The notes beneath the pieces were generated by a model. That model saw only the letters and a program-made list of their open reading frames with translations, did no database searches and was not told the DNA's origin. Below, piece by piece: positions 26,967 to 36,027 of a stretch of DNA of 48,780 nucleotides. How positions within the stretch are numbered: position 1 is the stretch's first letter; the number at the start of each line of letters is the position of its first letter. Position numbers and translations under genes: made by a program. This DNA is from an uncultured Gammaproteobacteria bacterium. GTDB lineage: Bacteria; Pseudomonadota; Gammaproteobacteria; Arenicellales; Poriferihabitantaceae. Where the stretch lies: assembly GCA_937992195.1 (NCBI GenBank), contig CALKKV010000041.1, forward strand, positions 1-48,780, given 5' to 3'.

Positions 26967-27860
26967 TTAGCTTTCAAACGGAATACGCATAGCTCTCCGC
27001 AACCATTGATTAGCGGGCTCCTGATCTTTACTTAGATGCCATATTGCGTGAAATGGAATCAACGGAAAAGTGAGAGGGCAAGAAACGTATTTAAAGTTTT
27101 TCATCAGCCCGAAACTTAGTTTTTTCGGAATTGTTGTAATCAAAGAGGTCCCTCCCATAAGAGGAGCAAGGGACTCTAAATTACTCACTTCTAGCTTTAT
27201 GTTTCTTTTTCGATTTATTTTGCGAAGCTCAACATCAACCCCACTCGTTGCTGTGCCTCCCAGACTGGCCACGGCATGTTGTGCGTGACAAAAATCATCG
27301 ATCGAGGCCGGCGCATCTCTGACATCAGGATCGTAATACGTCACAAGCTCATCATTAAAAAGCAGAACTTGTTTGATTACCGACGACTTTGGCGGTACGG
27401 AAAGTAAGGCTAAATCTAAATGATCATTCAGGGATTCCACAATGTCTCTCATAACCATTGGTCGAACTATTAGTCGGCATCCCGGGGCATGATTCATCAA
27501 ATAATGTTGTAGCCCGGTTAAAACTACTTCAGTTTCAATGGCTGACGCTGCGACAACAAAATCTCTCGTCGACATTGCTGGATTAAACGTTTTTGCTTCG
27601 GTTAACTGATCAACTTCATCAATAATTACCGTAAAAGCCTCAAGCGCTTTCATACCCAGAACTGTAGGCTCCATTCCGTTTGCGCCACGCACGAAAACCG
27701 GATCATTAAGCCAGTGGCGCAGCCGTTCCAGACGATAGCTCGCTGTAGATTGGGAAAGACTTTCTATTGCCGCCGCTTCGGACACAGTTCTGGTGCTCCA
27801 AATACTGAGCATCAGCCGCATTGTCTTTACATCGATCTGATTAATATCGAATTTTTCCAT
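26967..27860 (-). CDS. LysR-family transcriptional regulator
   Basis: 297 residues. The N-terminal winged helix-turn-helix spans about residues 12-72 (a TVSEAAAIESLSQSTASYRLERL recognition region), followed by a two-lobe effector domain. It is divergent from the cupin/SGNH/thioredoxin-like genes with an 84-bp gap, the classic arrangement for a LysR protein controlling its neighbours. The effector is unknown. Confidence 0.92.
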   Translation of the reverse strand: MEKFDINQIDVKTMRLMLSIWSTRTVSEAAAIESLSQSTASYRLERLRHWLNDPVFVRGANGMEPTVLGMKALEAFTVIIDEVDQLTEAKTFNPAMSTRDFVVAASAIETEVVLTGLQHYLMNHAPGCRLIVRPMVMRDIVESLNDHLDLALLSVPPKSSVIKQVLLFNDELVTYYDPDVRDAPASIDDFCHAQHAVASLGGTATSGVDVELRKINRKRNIKLEVSNLESLAPLMGGTSLITTIPKKLSFGLMKNFKYVSCPLTFPLIPFHAIWHLSKDQEPANQWLRRAMRIPFES

Positions 27861-27944
27861 AGTGGTTATTTAATATTATCTATTGTTTCGATTCAATGCT
27901 TTTTTTAAGATGTATTTCACTAAACCTTCTTAGGAACGTTATCC

Positions 27945-28394
27945 ATGAATTTACCCAGACTTTTTCGAAATTTTTTTCTCCCCACACTCATCCTGTTGTT
28001 TAGTTGGATGCCATACGCGTTAAGCACTGATATAAGCAACGCAGCCGTTGCGGTTGAACAGGCCGAGTTTAAAACTCTAGGCATTGGTCCGATTCAAATG
28101 GCTGTTTTAAACGGCAATCCGGAAACAGGCCCCTCAGCGGTTTTTCTTAAATTTCCTCCTAATTTTCCAGGGTCAATGCACTCGCACACGAGTGGATACC
28201 ATGCGATTGTCGTTTCTGGTGCATCTAAACACTGGCTTGAGGGCCAAAATGAATCTGATGTCGCTCTACAACAGCCTGGAGATTACTGGTATCAAATTGG
28301 CGGACAGCCCCATCAAGACAGTTTTCCTACCGATGAACCAACGGTGATTTACGTGCAGTTCGAAGGACCAATGGACGTGTTAGCGCGTGAGTGA
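27945..28394 (+). CDS. Exported cupin-domain protein (DUF4437-like)
   Basis: 149 residues with a signal peptide (cleavage near residue 27). The cupin core shows HSHTSGYHAIVVSGASKHWLEG with a three-His metal site in motif 1, and QPGDYWYQIGGQPHQD in motif 2. This closely resembles the small DUF4437 cupins. Members are single-domain metal-binding proteins with no firm reaction. It has a good ribosome binding site (aggaa). It is the first plus-strand gene after the divergent LysR gene. Confidence 0.82.
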   Translation: MNLPRLFRNFFLPTLILLFSWMPYALSTDISNAAVAVEQAEFKTLGIGPIQMAVLNGNPETGPSAVFLKFPPNFPGSMHSHTSGYHAIVVSGASKHWLEGQNESDVALQQPGDYWYQIGGQPHQDSFPTDEPTVIYVQFEGPMDVLARE

Positions 28395-28450
28395 TCTGCG
28401 TAGCATTCACAATGCGTAAGTTGTTTTATCGTTAAAACATTAATACGAAT

Positions 28451-29134
28451 ATGACCAATTTAACTGAAAAAATTGTAGCCTTATTAATTTGTCTGGCACC
28501 AATGCCAGGAATCGCTGATAAACGGGCTTTGATTCTCGGTGACAGCAATACCTGGGGATCCAACCCGTCTGGCCCTCGATACGATGCGACTATACGGTGG
28601 GGCTCACAAATTGATCAGGCACTTCCAGATATTACTGTGATAGAGGATGGCCTAATCGGGCGTCGAACCGACCTCGGCGCCGGTAAGCTCCTGGATAATA
28701 TCGATCGAGCGGTGTCTTCAGATTTACCAACTTTGGTTTCTCAACACATGCCACTTGATCTTGTTATTATCATGCTCGGGACTAACGATCTGTCTGGCGA
28801 AAGCGTCCCTGAGCCAGAAACGGTTGCGCGATCAGTATTTTCCCTCGCACGCATTTTGCGAGCGGGGGGAGTCGGTAAGGTCCTAGTTCTCAGCCCTCCT
28901 CCTCTTACGGAGCCTGCAACTGGTGCGCTCGGTCATCTTTTTGGAAAAGCTCAGCCGGTTTCAGAGCAACTTGCGGATGCTTACAAAAGATTATCTAAAA
29001 AGACTGGTATTGCAATGTTCGATGTCAGTAGTGTTACACGAGCGGACGGTAGAGATGGAGTTCACTTAACCGCAAACGCGCACAGTAAGCTTAGCCGAGC
29101 GTTAATCCCCGTCGTCTCCAACATTCTGGAATAA
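28451..29134 (+). CDS. SGNH/GDSL arylesterase, MsAcT-like, exported
   Basis: 227 residues. After a short signal peptide, the catalytic Ser32 sits in LILGDSNTWGS. The region VIEDGLIGRRTDL, MPLDLVIIMLGTNDLSG and KVLVLSPPPL closely follows the mycobacterial aryl-esterase/acyltransferase MsAcT family. The Asp and His of the triad are in DGRDGVHLTANAH. Such enzymes hydrolyse short acyl esters and can transfer acyl groups to alcohols in water. It lies 56 bp after the cupin gene and probably shares its LysR control. Periplasmic location is inferred from the signal peptide. Confidence 0.9.
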   Translation: MTNLTEKIVALLICLAPMPGIADKRALILGDSNTWGSNPSGPRYDATIRWGSQIDQALPDITVIEDGLIGRRTDLGAGKLLDNIDRAVSSDLPTLVSQHMPLDLVIIMLGTNDLSGESVPEPETVARSVFSLARILRAGGVGKVLVLSPPPLTEPATGALGHLFGKAQPVSEQLADAYKRLSKKTGIAMFDVSSVTRADGRDGVHLTANAHSKLSRALIPVVSNILE

Positions 29135-29175
29135 CAACCTGATGCATATTTATCATCTCCAGGCCAAAACAAACC

Positions 29176-29586
29176 ATGAACCAAATTAAACATATCTTCT
29201 TTCTTATTGCCCTTACAGTCTGCCACGGTGTCTCTCTGGCGGGCGATACAACTTCGGGGGTTACGTTTCACTTTTACGGCGCGCAAGATTGCCCACCGTG
29301 CATGGTGTTCAAGAATCGACATCTTGAAGATGTGGAAGCAGAGGGGAGTAAATTAGGTTTCAATGTCAGCACAAATGTTATTGAATTTACTGCCGACGTT
29401 CCGATTACAGGCGTTTATGGTAAAAGCGATTCAATTCTTCGTTTGGCTGCAAAGCAACTCCAAGTAGTATACCCACCTATCTTTTTTATTACATACAATG
29501 ACCAGGTTGTCTCTGTCCATGGGCACAAATCGGAAGAGGCTTTGGAAGCCGCGCGAATTACGGCAACCAAAATCATGTCTTCTTGA
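29176..29586 (+). CDS. Exported thioredoxin-like protein (CPPC)
   Basis: 136 residues with a signal peptide ending near SLAGD. The thioredoxin fold begins with VTFHFYGAQDCPPC and carries the redox pair C39/C42. The cis-Pro loop is PPIFFITY and the C-terminal helix is complete. A CPPC active site suggests a reductase or an oxidase of moderate potential in the periplasm. It follows the esterase gene by 41 bp. Confidence 0.85.
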   Translation: MNQIKHIFFLIALTVCHGVSLAGDTTSGVTFHFYGAQDCPPCMVFKNRHLEDVEAEGSKLGFNVSTNVIEFTADVPITGVYGKSDSILRLAAKQLQVVYPPIFFITYNDQVVSVHGHKSEEALEAARITATKIMSS

Positions 29587-29855
29587 ACTGATGTTCTCTT
29601 TTTTTACAGTAATTTGAGTTCTTACTGCACGAAGCGAAATTATCGTACGCCATGATTAGTATCTTGTTAAACGCGACTTTTTCAGTGTAACCCTGATCCC
29701 CAAGTCCTTGGCTAACTAAAATTCCTGTTCAAACGCAGTGCTTAGGCGCAGGAGGAACGGGAACAGTTCCATTCCTCTGATTTAGTTGCGTATTCTAAAT
29801 CTCAACATCCGGTCCTCACTAATTAAACAAGACGCTCTCGAGCTTGAGGTATTGT

Positions 29856-30119
29856 TTAGTCAAGCAAATTCAACAACCGATCAAGTTCACCACTTGCATC
29901 CAGCGTCATCAGTTCCTCGTCACCGCCAATGGGAATATTATTGATCAATATTTGCGGCACCTTCTTGCGCCCGCACCTGCGCAGCATCTCGCCGCGTTCC
30001 AGTGGCATAAGGTCAAGCAGGTATTCGGTGTAGTCGACCTGCTTTGAATCCAACAATTCTCGTGCCGCCAGGCAATGACGACAAAAACTCGTCCCGTAAA
30101 TTTCGATTTGCGCAGTCAT
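29856..30119 (-). CDS. grxC: Glutaredoxin (GrxC type)
   Basis: 87 residues, the length of monothiol/dithiol GrxC. The active site is C13-R-H-C16 in IYGTSFCRHC. The glutathione-binding features are KVPQILIN with cis-Pro and IGGDEEL. It is cytoplasmic and reduces disulfides with glutathione. It lies 8 bp downstream of a hypothetical gene on the same strand, with a gagag-type ribosome binding site; the two form an operon. Confidence 0.92.
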   Translation of the reverse strand: MTAQIEIYGTSFCRHCLAARELLDSKQVDYTEYLLDLMPLERGEMLRRCGRKKVPQILINNIPIGGDEELMTLDASGELDRLLNLLD

Positions 30120-30127
30120 GTCAACTC

Positions 30128-30685
30128 TCAGTTAAAATCATCCAGGTTTGTGGTTGAAAGTAGCGTATTAAAGAATGACGCATAGGTGAGCACCTGCCCT
30201 TGCTGAATTCCAAGATTATTGAATGCTTCAACTACTTGGCTAAGTCGTTCTTGATTACCCGGCGCTTTAGAGAGATTGCGCAGGGTTTCAAGAAGCTCGT
30301 TGATGCTCGCCGGCTCCATGTTTGTTTCCAGCATGTGGATGGTGGTGTCGACTTGCTCTCGCGTAATTGCGGTTTTTCGGTTAGATGCATTAAGCTTACC
30401 AAAATCTTCTTCCCTAATGCGCTGCTTCAAAGCGCCAACAAAATCTGCAAATTCTTTCGCATCCGGCAGATCAACAAACAACTTGATCAATGCCTCACGA
30501 TTTACCTCACTCAAAAAATACATCATTGATCCATCCAAGACTGGCTCAGGTGACAACACCGACAGTACTACTGATAACTCTTCGTCTCCAAACGAACTTG
30601 AGATACGGTACTCGATCGCGTCGTCAATCAGTTCGAACTCACGAGTCCCGAGCTCTGGGTGTATCTGAACAATCTTGGTGGTCAT
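30128..30685 (-). CDS. Hypothetical cytoplasmic protein, co-operonic with glutaredoxin
   Basis: 185 residues, hydrophilic, without a signal peptide or membrane segment. It starts TTKIVQIHPELGTREFEL. The middle is acidic with helical repeats of Leu and Glu (ELLETLRNLSKAPGNQERLSQVVEAF), possibly a coiled or helical-bundle domain. No family was recognised. Its 8-bp spacing to grxC argues for a shared function. Confidence 0.7.
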   Translation of the reverse strand: MTTKIVQIHPELGTREFELIDDAIEYRISSSFGDEELSVVLSVLSPEPVLDGSMMYFLSEVNREALIKLFVDLPDAKEFADFVGALKQRIREEDFGKLNASNRKTAITREQVDTTIHMLETNMEPASINELLETLRNLSKAPGNQERLSQVVEAFNNLGIQQGQVLTYASFFNTLLSTTNLDDFN

Positions 30686-30956
30686 AACTTCAATACTGGC
30701 GGTTTGAAATTCTTATAAAACATACACTGCGGAGCAGCTAGTCTATACGAGACTTATACCGATTCCGCTTGCTAGAGTACATTACCGAGATAAGCTTGCC
30801 AACAGATTATAGAAATGACGGCGAGATGAAAAATTGGGCGATATTAAACGACCTGTTTTAAACCCTTCCATCACAATCACCTAACTTATAGAAGCAATTA
30901 ATTCCATTCTTCTCGGGCTAGACGTATACTTTCTACAGTCAAAATATGGAACAGAC
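30686..30956. other. Intergenic stretch
   Basis: 271 bases between two divergent genes, expected to hold both promoters. No feature stands out. Confidence 0.35.
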
Positions 30957-31655
30957 ATGTTAGTTCAATCATCGTCACGAATATTTATCTGCACTTCGAT
31001 TTGGAAAGTTATTATCTTAAGTTTCTTGCTGGCCGCCTTAAGTTTAGTGAAGGCAACGGTACTTGCTGAAACACCAGCAAAATCTGAGAAGCCAGAGAAA
31101 TCAGTTGTCTTCCAACGGGTACCGATGCAGTACATCGCAGCTTTGGGGGATCCGGATTCAACTTCCGGTAAAGGTGCTGAAACATGGGGAGTTTGGCGCA
31201 GAGATCCTGGGCCAAGAGGAGTTTGGCTCGCGAATTTCCCCCATTTAAAAGCGGCGGGTGGATTCGGACCGGGAAACTGGCGTTTTGATGACGCTGATTG
31301 GTGGCTGGACGAAAACGGTCTGATCATGGAGCAACCAGATTTCCCTCTACCCGCTGGCAAATATATTGTTACAGGGGGTCGTGAGGCAGTGTCCGTGTTG
31401 ACGATCCATGCTCTGAATAAGGATGGAGAACAGCATTGGGAGCTGGAGAGTGATACCACTTTATATGATGTAACTCATCTAGGTTGTCGCTCTGCACGCT
31501 ATACGCCAATGTCTGAAGGACAAACTTGCTCCCCTGAAACGGCCAACAAAACTGACTTTCCAGTCGAGCCTGGAGGGATCATGCCAGCCGTAAACAACTG
31601 TGCAAAACAAGACTATACAGTTCTATTGGTTATCGCTATTGGTATCGAAGTTTGA
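30957..31655 (+). CDS. Conserved exported protein with WGVWRRDPGPRGVWL motif
   Basis: 232 residues with a signal anchor at about 12-36. The mature part opens with a Lys/Glu-rich linker and the striking block TWGVWRRDPGPRGVWL at roughly 76-91. Next comes DDADWWLDENGLIMEQP, and then FPLPAGKYIVTGGREAVSVLTIH. I have seen this block only in uncharacterised proteins of marine Proteobacteria. The Trp- and Asp-rich centre suggests a ligand-binding beta fold. The C-terminal cysteines (HLGCRSA, QTCSPE, NNCAK) could be disulfide-bonded. No enzyme assignment is justified. Confidence 0.7.
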   Translation: MLVQSSSRIFICTSIWKVIILSFLLAALSLVKATVLAETPAKSEKPEKSVVFQRVPMQYIAALGDPDSTSGKGAETWGVWRRDPGPRGVWLANFPHLKAAGGFGPGNWRFDDADWWLDENGLIMEQPDFPLPAGKYIVTGGREAVSVLTIHALNKDGEQHWELESDTTLYDVTHLGCRSARYTPMSEGQTCSPETANKTDFPVEPGGIMPAVNNCAKQDYTVLLVIAIGIEV

Positions 31656-32015
31656 TTTTGATTCAGGACGTCAAATTTATTTTTTACCAGGATAAATAGT
31701 TCCGCCTTGCTTTTATCAGCCTTGCTTTTATCAAGCACCTCGTAACTGAGAAATTTTTACGACGAGCTTCTTTCTGCATTAAACTGCTATTGTTGAGAAC
31801 AAAGGTGTTTGAAGCATCGAAGAGCAAAAGTAATACGTATCCATGTAACGACACTAGATTTGTATATTTAAATATATGAAGATGATAGTAACTCTCCAAA
31901 ACATCGAAGTGATCGTAATTGCCAACAGATAAGGTTAATCTAGACAATATGATTTTTCTGTCGAGCCAGTGGCCAGTTTCCTCCATCTGCTGTTGATTCA
32001 ACGAAGTCAGAAAAA
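31656..32015. other. Gene-free stretch with short repeats
   Basis: 360 bases. ggacgtcaaatttatttttt at 31667-31686 matches one arm of the hairpin at 36427. A near-perfect 15-bp tandem duplication (ccttgcttttatcag/ccttgcttttatcaa) lies near 31704-31733. A 105-codon minus frame (31684-32001) crosses the region but has no supporting feature. Confidence 0.4.
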
Positions 32016-32453
32016 ATGAACCGTCAAATTATCCTGAAAATAGTTACTTCTAGTTTGATGGTGATTTGTATGATGAACGCAATAGGTAGTCATGCTCAGT
32101 CGAACCAGTCTGGCGTTTTTCCAATTGCTCCACTATTACTACTCGATGATAGTGACAATGATGGTTCCGGCTCAAACGGGAATCCTGAACTCTGCGACGG
32201 CATAGATAACAATGGCAATGGCTTAATAGACTCAGAGGATCCAGATCTAGTATTGGATCAATTGTGTGAAAACCAAACTGGCGTTTGTGAAGGCTCCATA
32301 AAACCCGCAACATTGTGCATTTCTGGCAGGTGGCTCCCATGTACAGATGTCGAATACCTGCTTATACCCGACTACCAGATTGTCGAGATCACTCCGTTTA
32401 ATCCGGACGGCTTAGATAACGATTGCGACGGTGAGTTTGATGAAGAAATTTAG
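32016..32453 (+). CDS. Exported MopE-like protein with two calcium-type repeats
   Basis: 145 residues with a signal peptide (cleavage near SHAQS). The mature protein has two Asp/Asn-rich repeats, DGIDNNGNGLIDSEDPD and DGLDNDCDGEFDEE. These match the putative metal-binding motif of MopE-like proteins, normally calcium-binding loops. Four cysteines flank them. MopE itself is a secreted copper-binding protein of a methanotroph, but this motif alone does not predict copper binding. The surrounding sequence is Asp- and Ser-rich and acidic, typical of secreted or surface proteins. It probably acts outside the cytoplasm. Confidence 0.8.
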   Translation: MNRQIILKIVTSSLMVICMMNAIGSHAQSNQSGVFPIAPLLLLDDSDNDGSGSNGNPELCDGIDNNGNGLIDSEDPDLVLDQLCENQTGVCEGSIKPATLCISGRWLPCTDVEYLLIPDYQIVEITPFNPDGLDNDCDGEFDEEI

Positions 32454-32636
32454 CAAGATCAGAATTCGATACTGAGTTCGATCTTTTCTTCGTTTATAGT
32501 TATAGTGGGTTTATAGGAAACAGACTGAGCTGTGGTGACACCTTTGTGACCAATGTCCCCGTCGAAGGAATTTCCACCTATCCCGGATCTCACCGACATT
32601 TATTGCCTGAATAGAAGTTTTCGAAGTAAAAATAGA

Positions 32637-33074
32637 ATGAAGAAAAATCAAACCATACTTATACTGATCTGCTTATTTTTTTCGAATAGTGCAATCGCCG
32701 ACAATCGAATGACCGGAAAAGTTTTTCTCCTGAAGTGGTCCATTCAATCCGGCGCTGGCGAGGTTTCTATAGATGCCACAAGGGTGGTTTTTTGTGATGC
32801 AGCAAGACTCGTCTGGAATACGGAATTCAATGGAGAAATGATATCTAGCGGATTGGAAAACTATGAGTTCAGTGAGATCGAACCAGGTATTTTGCAAGTG
32901 ACCTGGAAACAACAGCTAAAAGATAGAACAGAGGTTGTGGTAGCAACACTTAATTCATTTAAGTGGTCCGTTTACGGGGTTACGATATCTTCAGATGAAC
33001 CGAGATTTTCAGCGGGTTCTTTCCAAATTGAACCAGATGCTGAAGCTAGTAAAGTATCAAAAAAGTGTTCGTGA
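32637..33074 (+). CDS. Exported protein, possibly MoaF/lipocalin-like
   Basis: 145 residues from the ATG at 32637, chosen because it opens directly with a clean signal peptide (MKKNQTILILICLFF... cleaved near IADN); an in-frame ATG at 32553 would add 28 residues with no signal. The mature part is beta-rich with GKVFLLKWSI, NYEFSEIEPGILQVTWKQQ and TLNSFKWSVYG. This pattern reminds me of the MoaF-type calycin fold, but the match is weak. It lies 183 bp after the MopE-like gene and may be independent. Confidence 0.6.
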   Translation: MKKNQTILILICLFFSNSAIADNRMTGKVFLLKWSIQSGAGEVSIDATRVVFCDAARLVWNTEFNGEMISSGLENYEFSEIEPGILQVTWKQQLKDRTEVVVATLNSFKWSVYGVTISSDEPRFSAGSFQIEPDAEASKVSKKCS

Positions 33075-33085
33075 ACGACATTGTA

Positions 33086-33225
33086 GATGCTCAAACCCTA
33101 CCTACTCGAATAATCACTAAAATTGCTCCCCAGCCAATCAGAAGTTTCGTAGATTTCTGAACATTAATGCTCTGACACTGATATCCCTGACACTGATATC
33201 CTGATATCTCACTGACACTGATATC
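33086..33225 (+). repeat. Solo end of the RAYT element plus REP tandem copies
   Basis: Bases 33086-33187 match the flank of the RAYT element at 43991-44089 with scattered mismatches, including ctgaacattaatgctctgac at 33157-33176. They are followed by more copies of the tail ctgacactgatatc (33187-33200 and 33212-33225). There is no transposase here, so it is an isolated end. The last copy supplies the stop codon of the TRAP large-permease gene ending at 33225. Confidence 0.8.
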
Positions 33226-34532
33226 TAACGTGAAGTCATTTGATCTGGTAGCCAGGTTGCGATTCCTGGGAACGCAGTGAGCATCACAATAGCAAGCATC
33301 AATAGTAGAAAAAATGGTAATGCGTAACGCGCGATACTGAGGATATTGATTTTGGTTAAGCCTTGAATGACAAACAGGTTAAAGCCAACGGGTGGTGTTA
33401 TCTGAGACATCTCCACAACTAGCACTACATAGATGCCAAACCATAATAAATCAATGCCACTGCGATCTATCATGGGTAAAATAATGGATGTGGTAAGCAC
33501 CACAATGGAAATGCCATCTAAAAAACAACCCAACAGCATAAAAAACAACGTCAGAATGACAATCAACATTAATGGTGACAAACCCATGCCGGAAATCTGC
33601 TCAGCAAGTAAGCGTGGAATGCCGGTAAATCCCATCGCCAAACTGAGAAATGCTGCTCCCGCAATAATAAAGATAATCATGCAGGAAGTTCGGGTTGCTC
33701 CCAATAAACTCATTTTAAATGATTCAAAACCGAGACTTCCAGTTACCAAAGACAATGTTAATGCGCCAAACACGCCCAGCGCCGCAGCCTCGGTTGCAGT
33801 TGCCCATCCAGCATAGATTGATCCTAAGACAAACATGATCAACCCCATGATTGGAAATAAACGACGCGTCAAGTAGAGTTTTTCTTTCAATGGCAGACTC
33901 GGCGTATCGTCTTCAGGGATCTTGTCTTTGTTAAATAGTGACCAAATTGCCGTGTACCCCATAAACAATACGACCAACATCAAACCGGGCAATACTCCGG
34001 CAATAAACAACCGGGAAATTGACACTTCTGCCGATACGCCATACACAATCAAAATGATAGAAGGAGGAATTAAAAACCCGAGAGTGCCCGAGCCGGCCAG
34101 CGTTCCAATCATCATGTTCTCAGGATAGTGGCGCTTTTTAAGTTCAGTATGCGTCATACGGCCTATAGTCGCTGCAGTAGCCGCAGAGGAACCAGATACT
34201 GCGGCAAAGATCGTGCAACCAAGGATATTGATATGTAACAGTCGACCAGGGATGCGTTTTAGCCAGGGTGAAATGCCGTGAAATAAGTCCTCGGATAATT
34301 TAGTTCTAAATAAAATCTCACCCATCCAGATAAATAAAGGTAGCGCAGCCAGCGTCCAGGTTGCCGTAGCGCCCCAAGTTGTGGTGGCAAACAGAATGCC
34401 GATGTTGCTGTTTTCATTTAACACGAGGGCAACGAATGCCACCAAGAAGAGCGTTGCCGCTACCCATATGCCAGCCATCAATGCGCTAAAGAGTACCGCG
34501 GCAAATATGATGACTAGATTAGTGATTTCCAT
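33225..34532 (-). CDS. TRAP transporter large permease (DctM), system 2
   Basis: 435 residues with about 12 hydrophobic segments and DctM motifs: AALPLFIWMGEILF, SGSSAATAATIGRM, GTLGFLIPPSIILIVYG and QITPPVGFNLFVIQG. It forms the substrate channel of TRAP system 2 with the DctQ gene 3 bp upstream. The stop codon lies in a REP copy (cgttagatatc on the minus strand), so the end of the reading frame was set by the repeat. Its ATG is close to the end of dctQ, consistent with translational coupling. Confidence 0.95.
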   Translation of the reverse strand: MEITNLVIIFAAVLFSALMAGIWVAATLFLVAFVALVLNENSNIGILFATTTWGATATWTLAALPLFIWMGEILFRTKLSEDLFHGISPWLKRIPGRLLHINILGCTIFAAVSGSSAATAATIGRMTHTELKKRHYPENMMIGTLAGSGTLGFLIPPSIILIVYGVSAEVSISRLFIAGVLPGLMLVVLFMGYTAIWSLFNKDKIPEDDTPSLPLKEKLYLTRRLFPIMGLIMFVLGSIYAGWATATEAAALGVFGALTLSLVTGSLGFESFKMSLLGATRTSCMIIFIIAGAAFLSLAMGFTGIPRLLAEQISGMGLSPLMLIVILTLFFMLLGCFLDGISIVVLTTSIILPMIDRSGIDLLWFGIYVVLVVEMSQITPPVGFNLFVIQGLTKINILSIARYALPFFLLLMLAIVMLTAFPGIATWLPDQMTSR

Positions 34533-34535
34533 TTT

Positions 34536-35033
34536 TTATTCTTCGTGCTCAACGAAGCCAGGCTGGTCCCCTTTCAGCAGTAAAAATAAATCATCTACCA
34601 AAGCAATGAAAAATAGGATCGTACCTAACGCCACGGGCACTTGAGGAATCCACAGGGGTATTGCGATATAGCCCTGTGATAACTCTCCGAAACTCCATGA
34701 CTCGTAAACCAGATAAGTCAGATAGTACGCACCAAATCCAACGAGCAGAGTAAACACAATGAGAGAAAAGTATATTAAGACTCGCTGCCACTGCCTGGAT
34801 AGTAGATTCACAAACAATGTGACACGAATATGACCTCCATGTCGAAACGTATACGCTAAGGACAAGAATGTCGTCGCGGCTAATAGATAACCAGAGAAAT
34901 CTTCCGTCGAAGGAATAATCAACCCAAACCAGCGCCCCACAATCTGCATCAGAATCATTATGGTGATCAAGACAATACAGATGCCAGCTAGTGCACCGGC
35001 ACCCGTATACAGCATGTCCAATATTCGCCTCAT
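34536..35033 (-). CDS. TRAP transporter small permease (DctQ), system 2
   Basis: 165 residues with four membrane segments (about 10-31, 42-58, 83-106 and 125-145). The small subunit binds DctM and completes the membrane part of the transporter. It is coupled to dctM (3-bp gap) and follows dctP by 28 bp, the standard P-Q-M order. Confidence 0.92.
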   Translation of the reverse strand: MRRILDMLYTGAGALAGICIVLITIMILMQIVGRWFGLIIPSTEDFSGYLLAATTFLSLAYTFRHGGHIRVTLFVNLLSRQWQRVLIYFSLIVFTLLVGFGAYYLTYLVYESWSFGELSQGYIAIPLWIPQVPVALGTILFFIALVDDLFLLLKGDQPGFVEHEE

Positions 35034-35061
35034 GAAACCAGCGCCAATTTAGGTTTACGAC

Positions 35062-36027
35062 TTACTTGTAAGCTGAAAGAATCTCCTGACCAACTTCACC
35101 TGCTTCTTCAGCCCATTCATCACCCATGATTTTTCCTATCGCCTGCAGATCAGCTTTGAGCTGGTCACTTGGATTTGCCACAGAGATACCATTTTCAGAC
35201 AAGGTGGCCGTTTTTGCAGAAGTTTCCTGTCGCGCCATTTCCCAACCGCGCGTTTCAGCTGCTGCTGCAGCATCCATCACTGCTTTTTGATGATCTCCAC
35301 TTAATCGTTTAAACGAACGCTCATTGACGATCACCATATTTTTCGGAATCCAAGCCTGTGTATCTGTGTAATTACTTACATAGTCCCAGGACTGGCTGGA
35401 AACGCCAGTGCTAGGTGAAGTGACCATGGCATTGATAATGCCTGTGGAAAAGGCTTGTGGAATCTCCGGCGTCTGAACCGTTGTCGGTGTTGCGTTCAAT
35501 AGCACTGCCAGACGCGAGGTAGTCGGGCTGTATGCGCGCATTTTCAAACCCGCTAAATCTTGCGCAGAATTAATAGGCTTCTTAGTGTAGAAACCTTGTG
35601 GTGGCCATGGTACTGCAAATAGCAATTTGAGCCCTTCTGCGTTAAGAGATGCTTCGATTGCGCCACGAGAGGCAGTCCAAAGCTTTGCAGCGCTATCGAA
35701 ATCTGATGCCAAAAATGGAATATTGTCCGCTTTAAAAATAGGGTTTTCGTTACCCAACAATCCCATAAACATTTCGCCAACTGGAACCTGGCCGGTCTTT
35801 ACAGCACGATGTATTTCTGGATGCTTGATCAAAGATGCGCCTGAATGTACAACAATTTCAAAATCACCATTAGTGGCATTGTTTACCTCTTCAGCAAACT
35901 GTCGAATGTTTTGCGTATGGTGGACGCCATCTGCATACGGAGTCGGCATATCCCATTTTTCTGCAAACGCCATCGACGAAAAAACTAAAGTAGTAATAAA
36001 AATCGCGGCAGTTTTAACTAAGTTCAT
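35062..36027 (-). CDS. TRAP transporter solute-binding protein (DctP family), system 2
   Basis: 321 residues from the ATG at 36027, which follows gaggaa at a good distance; an in-frame ATG at 36063 would add 12 residues before the signal peptide. The signal peptide ends at MAFA. The mature receptor has GLKMRAYSP with the carboxylate-binding Arg and IPQAFSTGIINAMVTSP in the second lobe. Its substrate is not predictable. No regulator is adjacent: upstream is 739 bp of repeat-rich sequence and a divergent tyrosinase gene. Confidence 0.93.
   Translation of the reverse strand: MNLVKTAAIFITTLVFSSMAFAEKWDMPTPYADGVHHTQNIRQFAEEVNNATNGDFEIVVHSGASLIKHPEIHRAVKTGQVPVGEMFMGLLGNENPIFKADNIPFLASDFDSAAKLWTASRGAIEASLNAEGLKLLFAVPWPPQGFYTKKPINSAQDLAGLKMRAYSPTTSRLAVLLNATPTTVQTPEIPQAFSTGIINAMVTSPSTGVSSQSWDYVSNYTDTQAWIPKNMVIVNERSFKRLSGDHQKAVMDAAAAAETRGWEMARQETSAKTATLSENGISVANPSDQLKADLQAIGKIMGDEWAEEAGEVGQEILSAYK

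Noticed and set aside
31684..32001. A 105-codon minus-strand frame
   Set aside because: No recognisable domain, no ribosome binding site, and its C-terminus is encoded by a tandem duplication and a dispersed repeat; probably chance.
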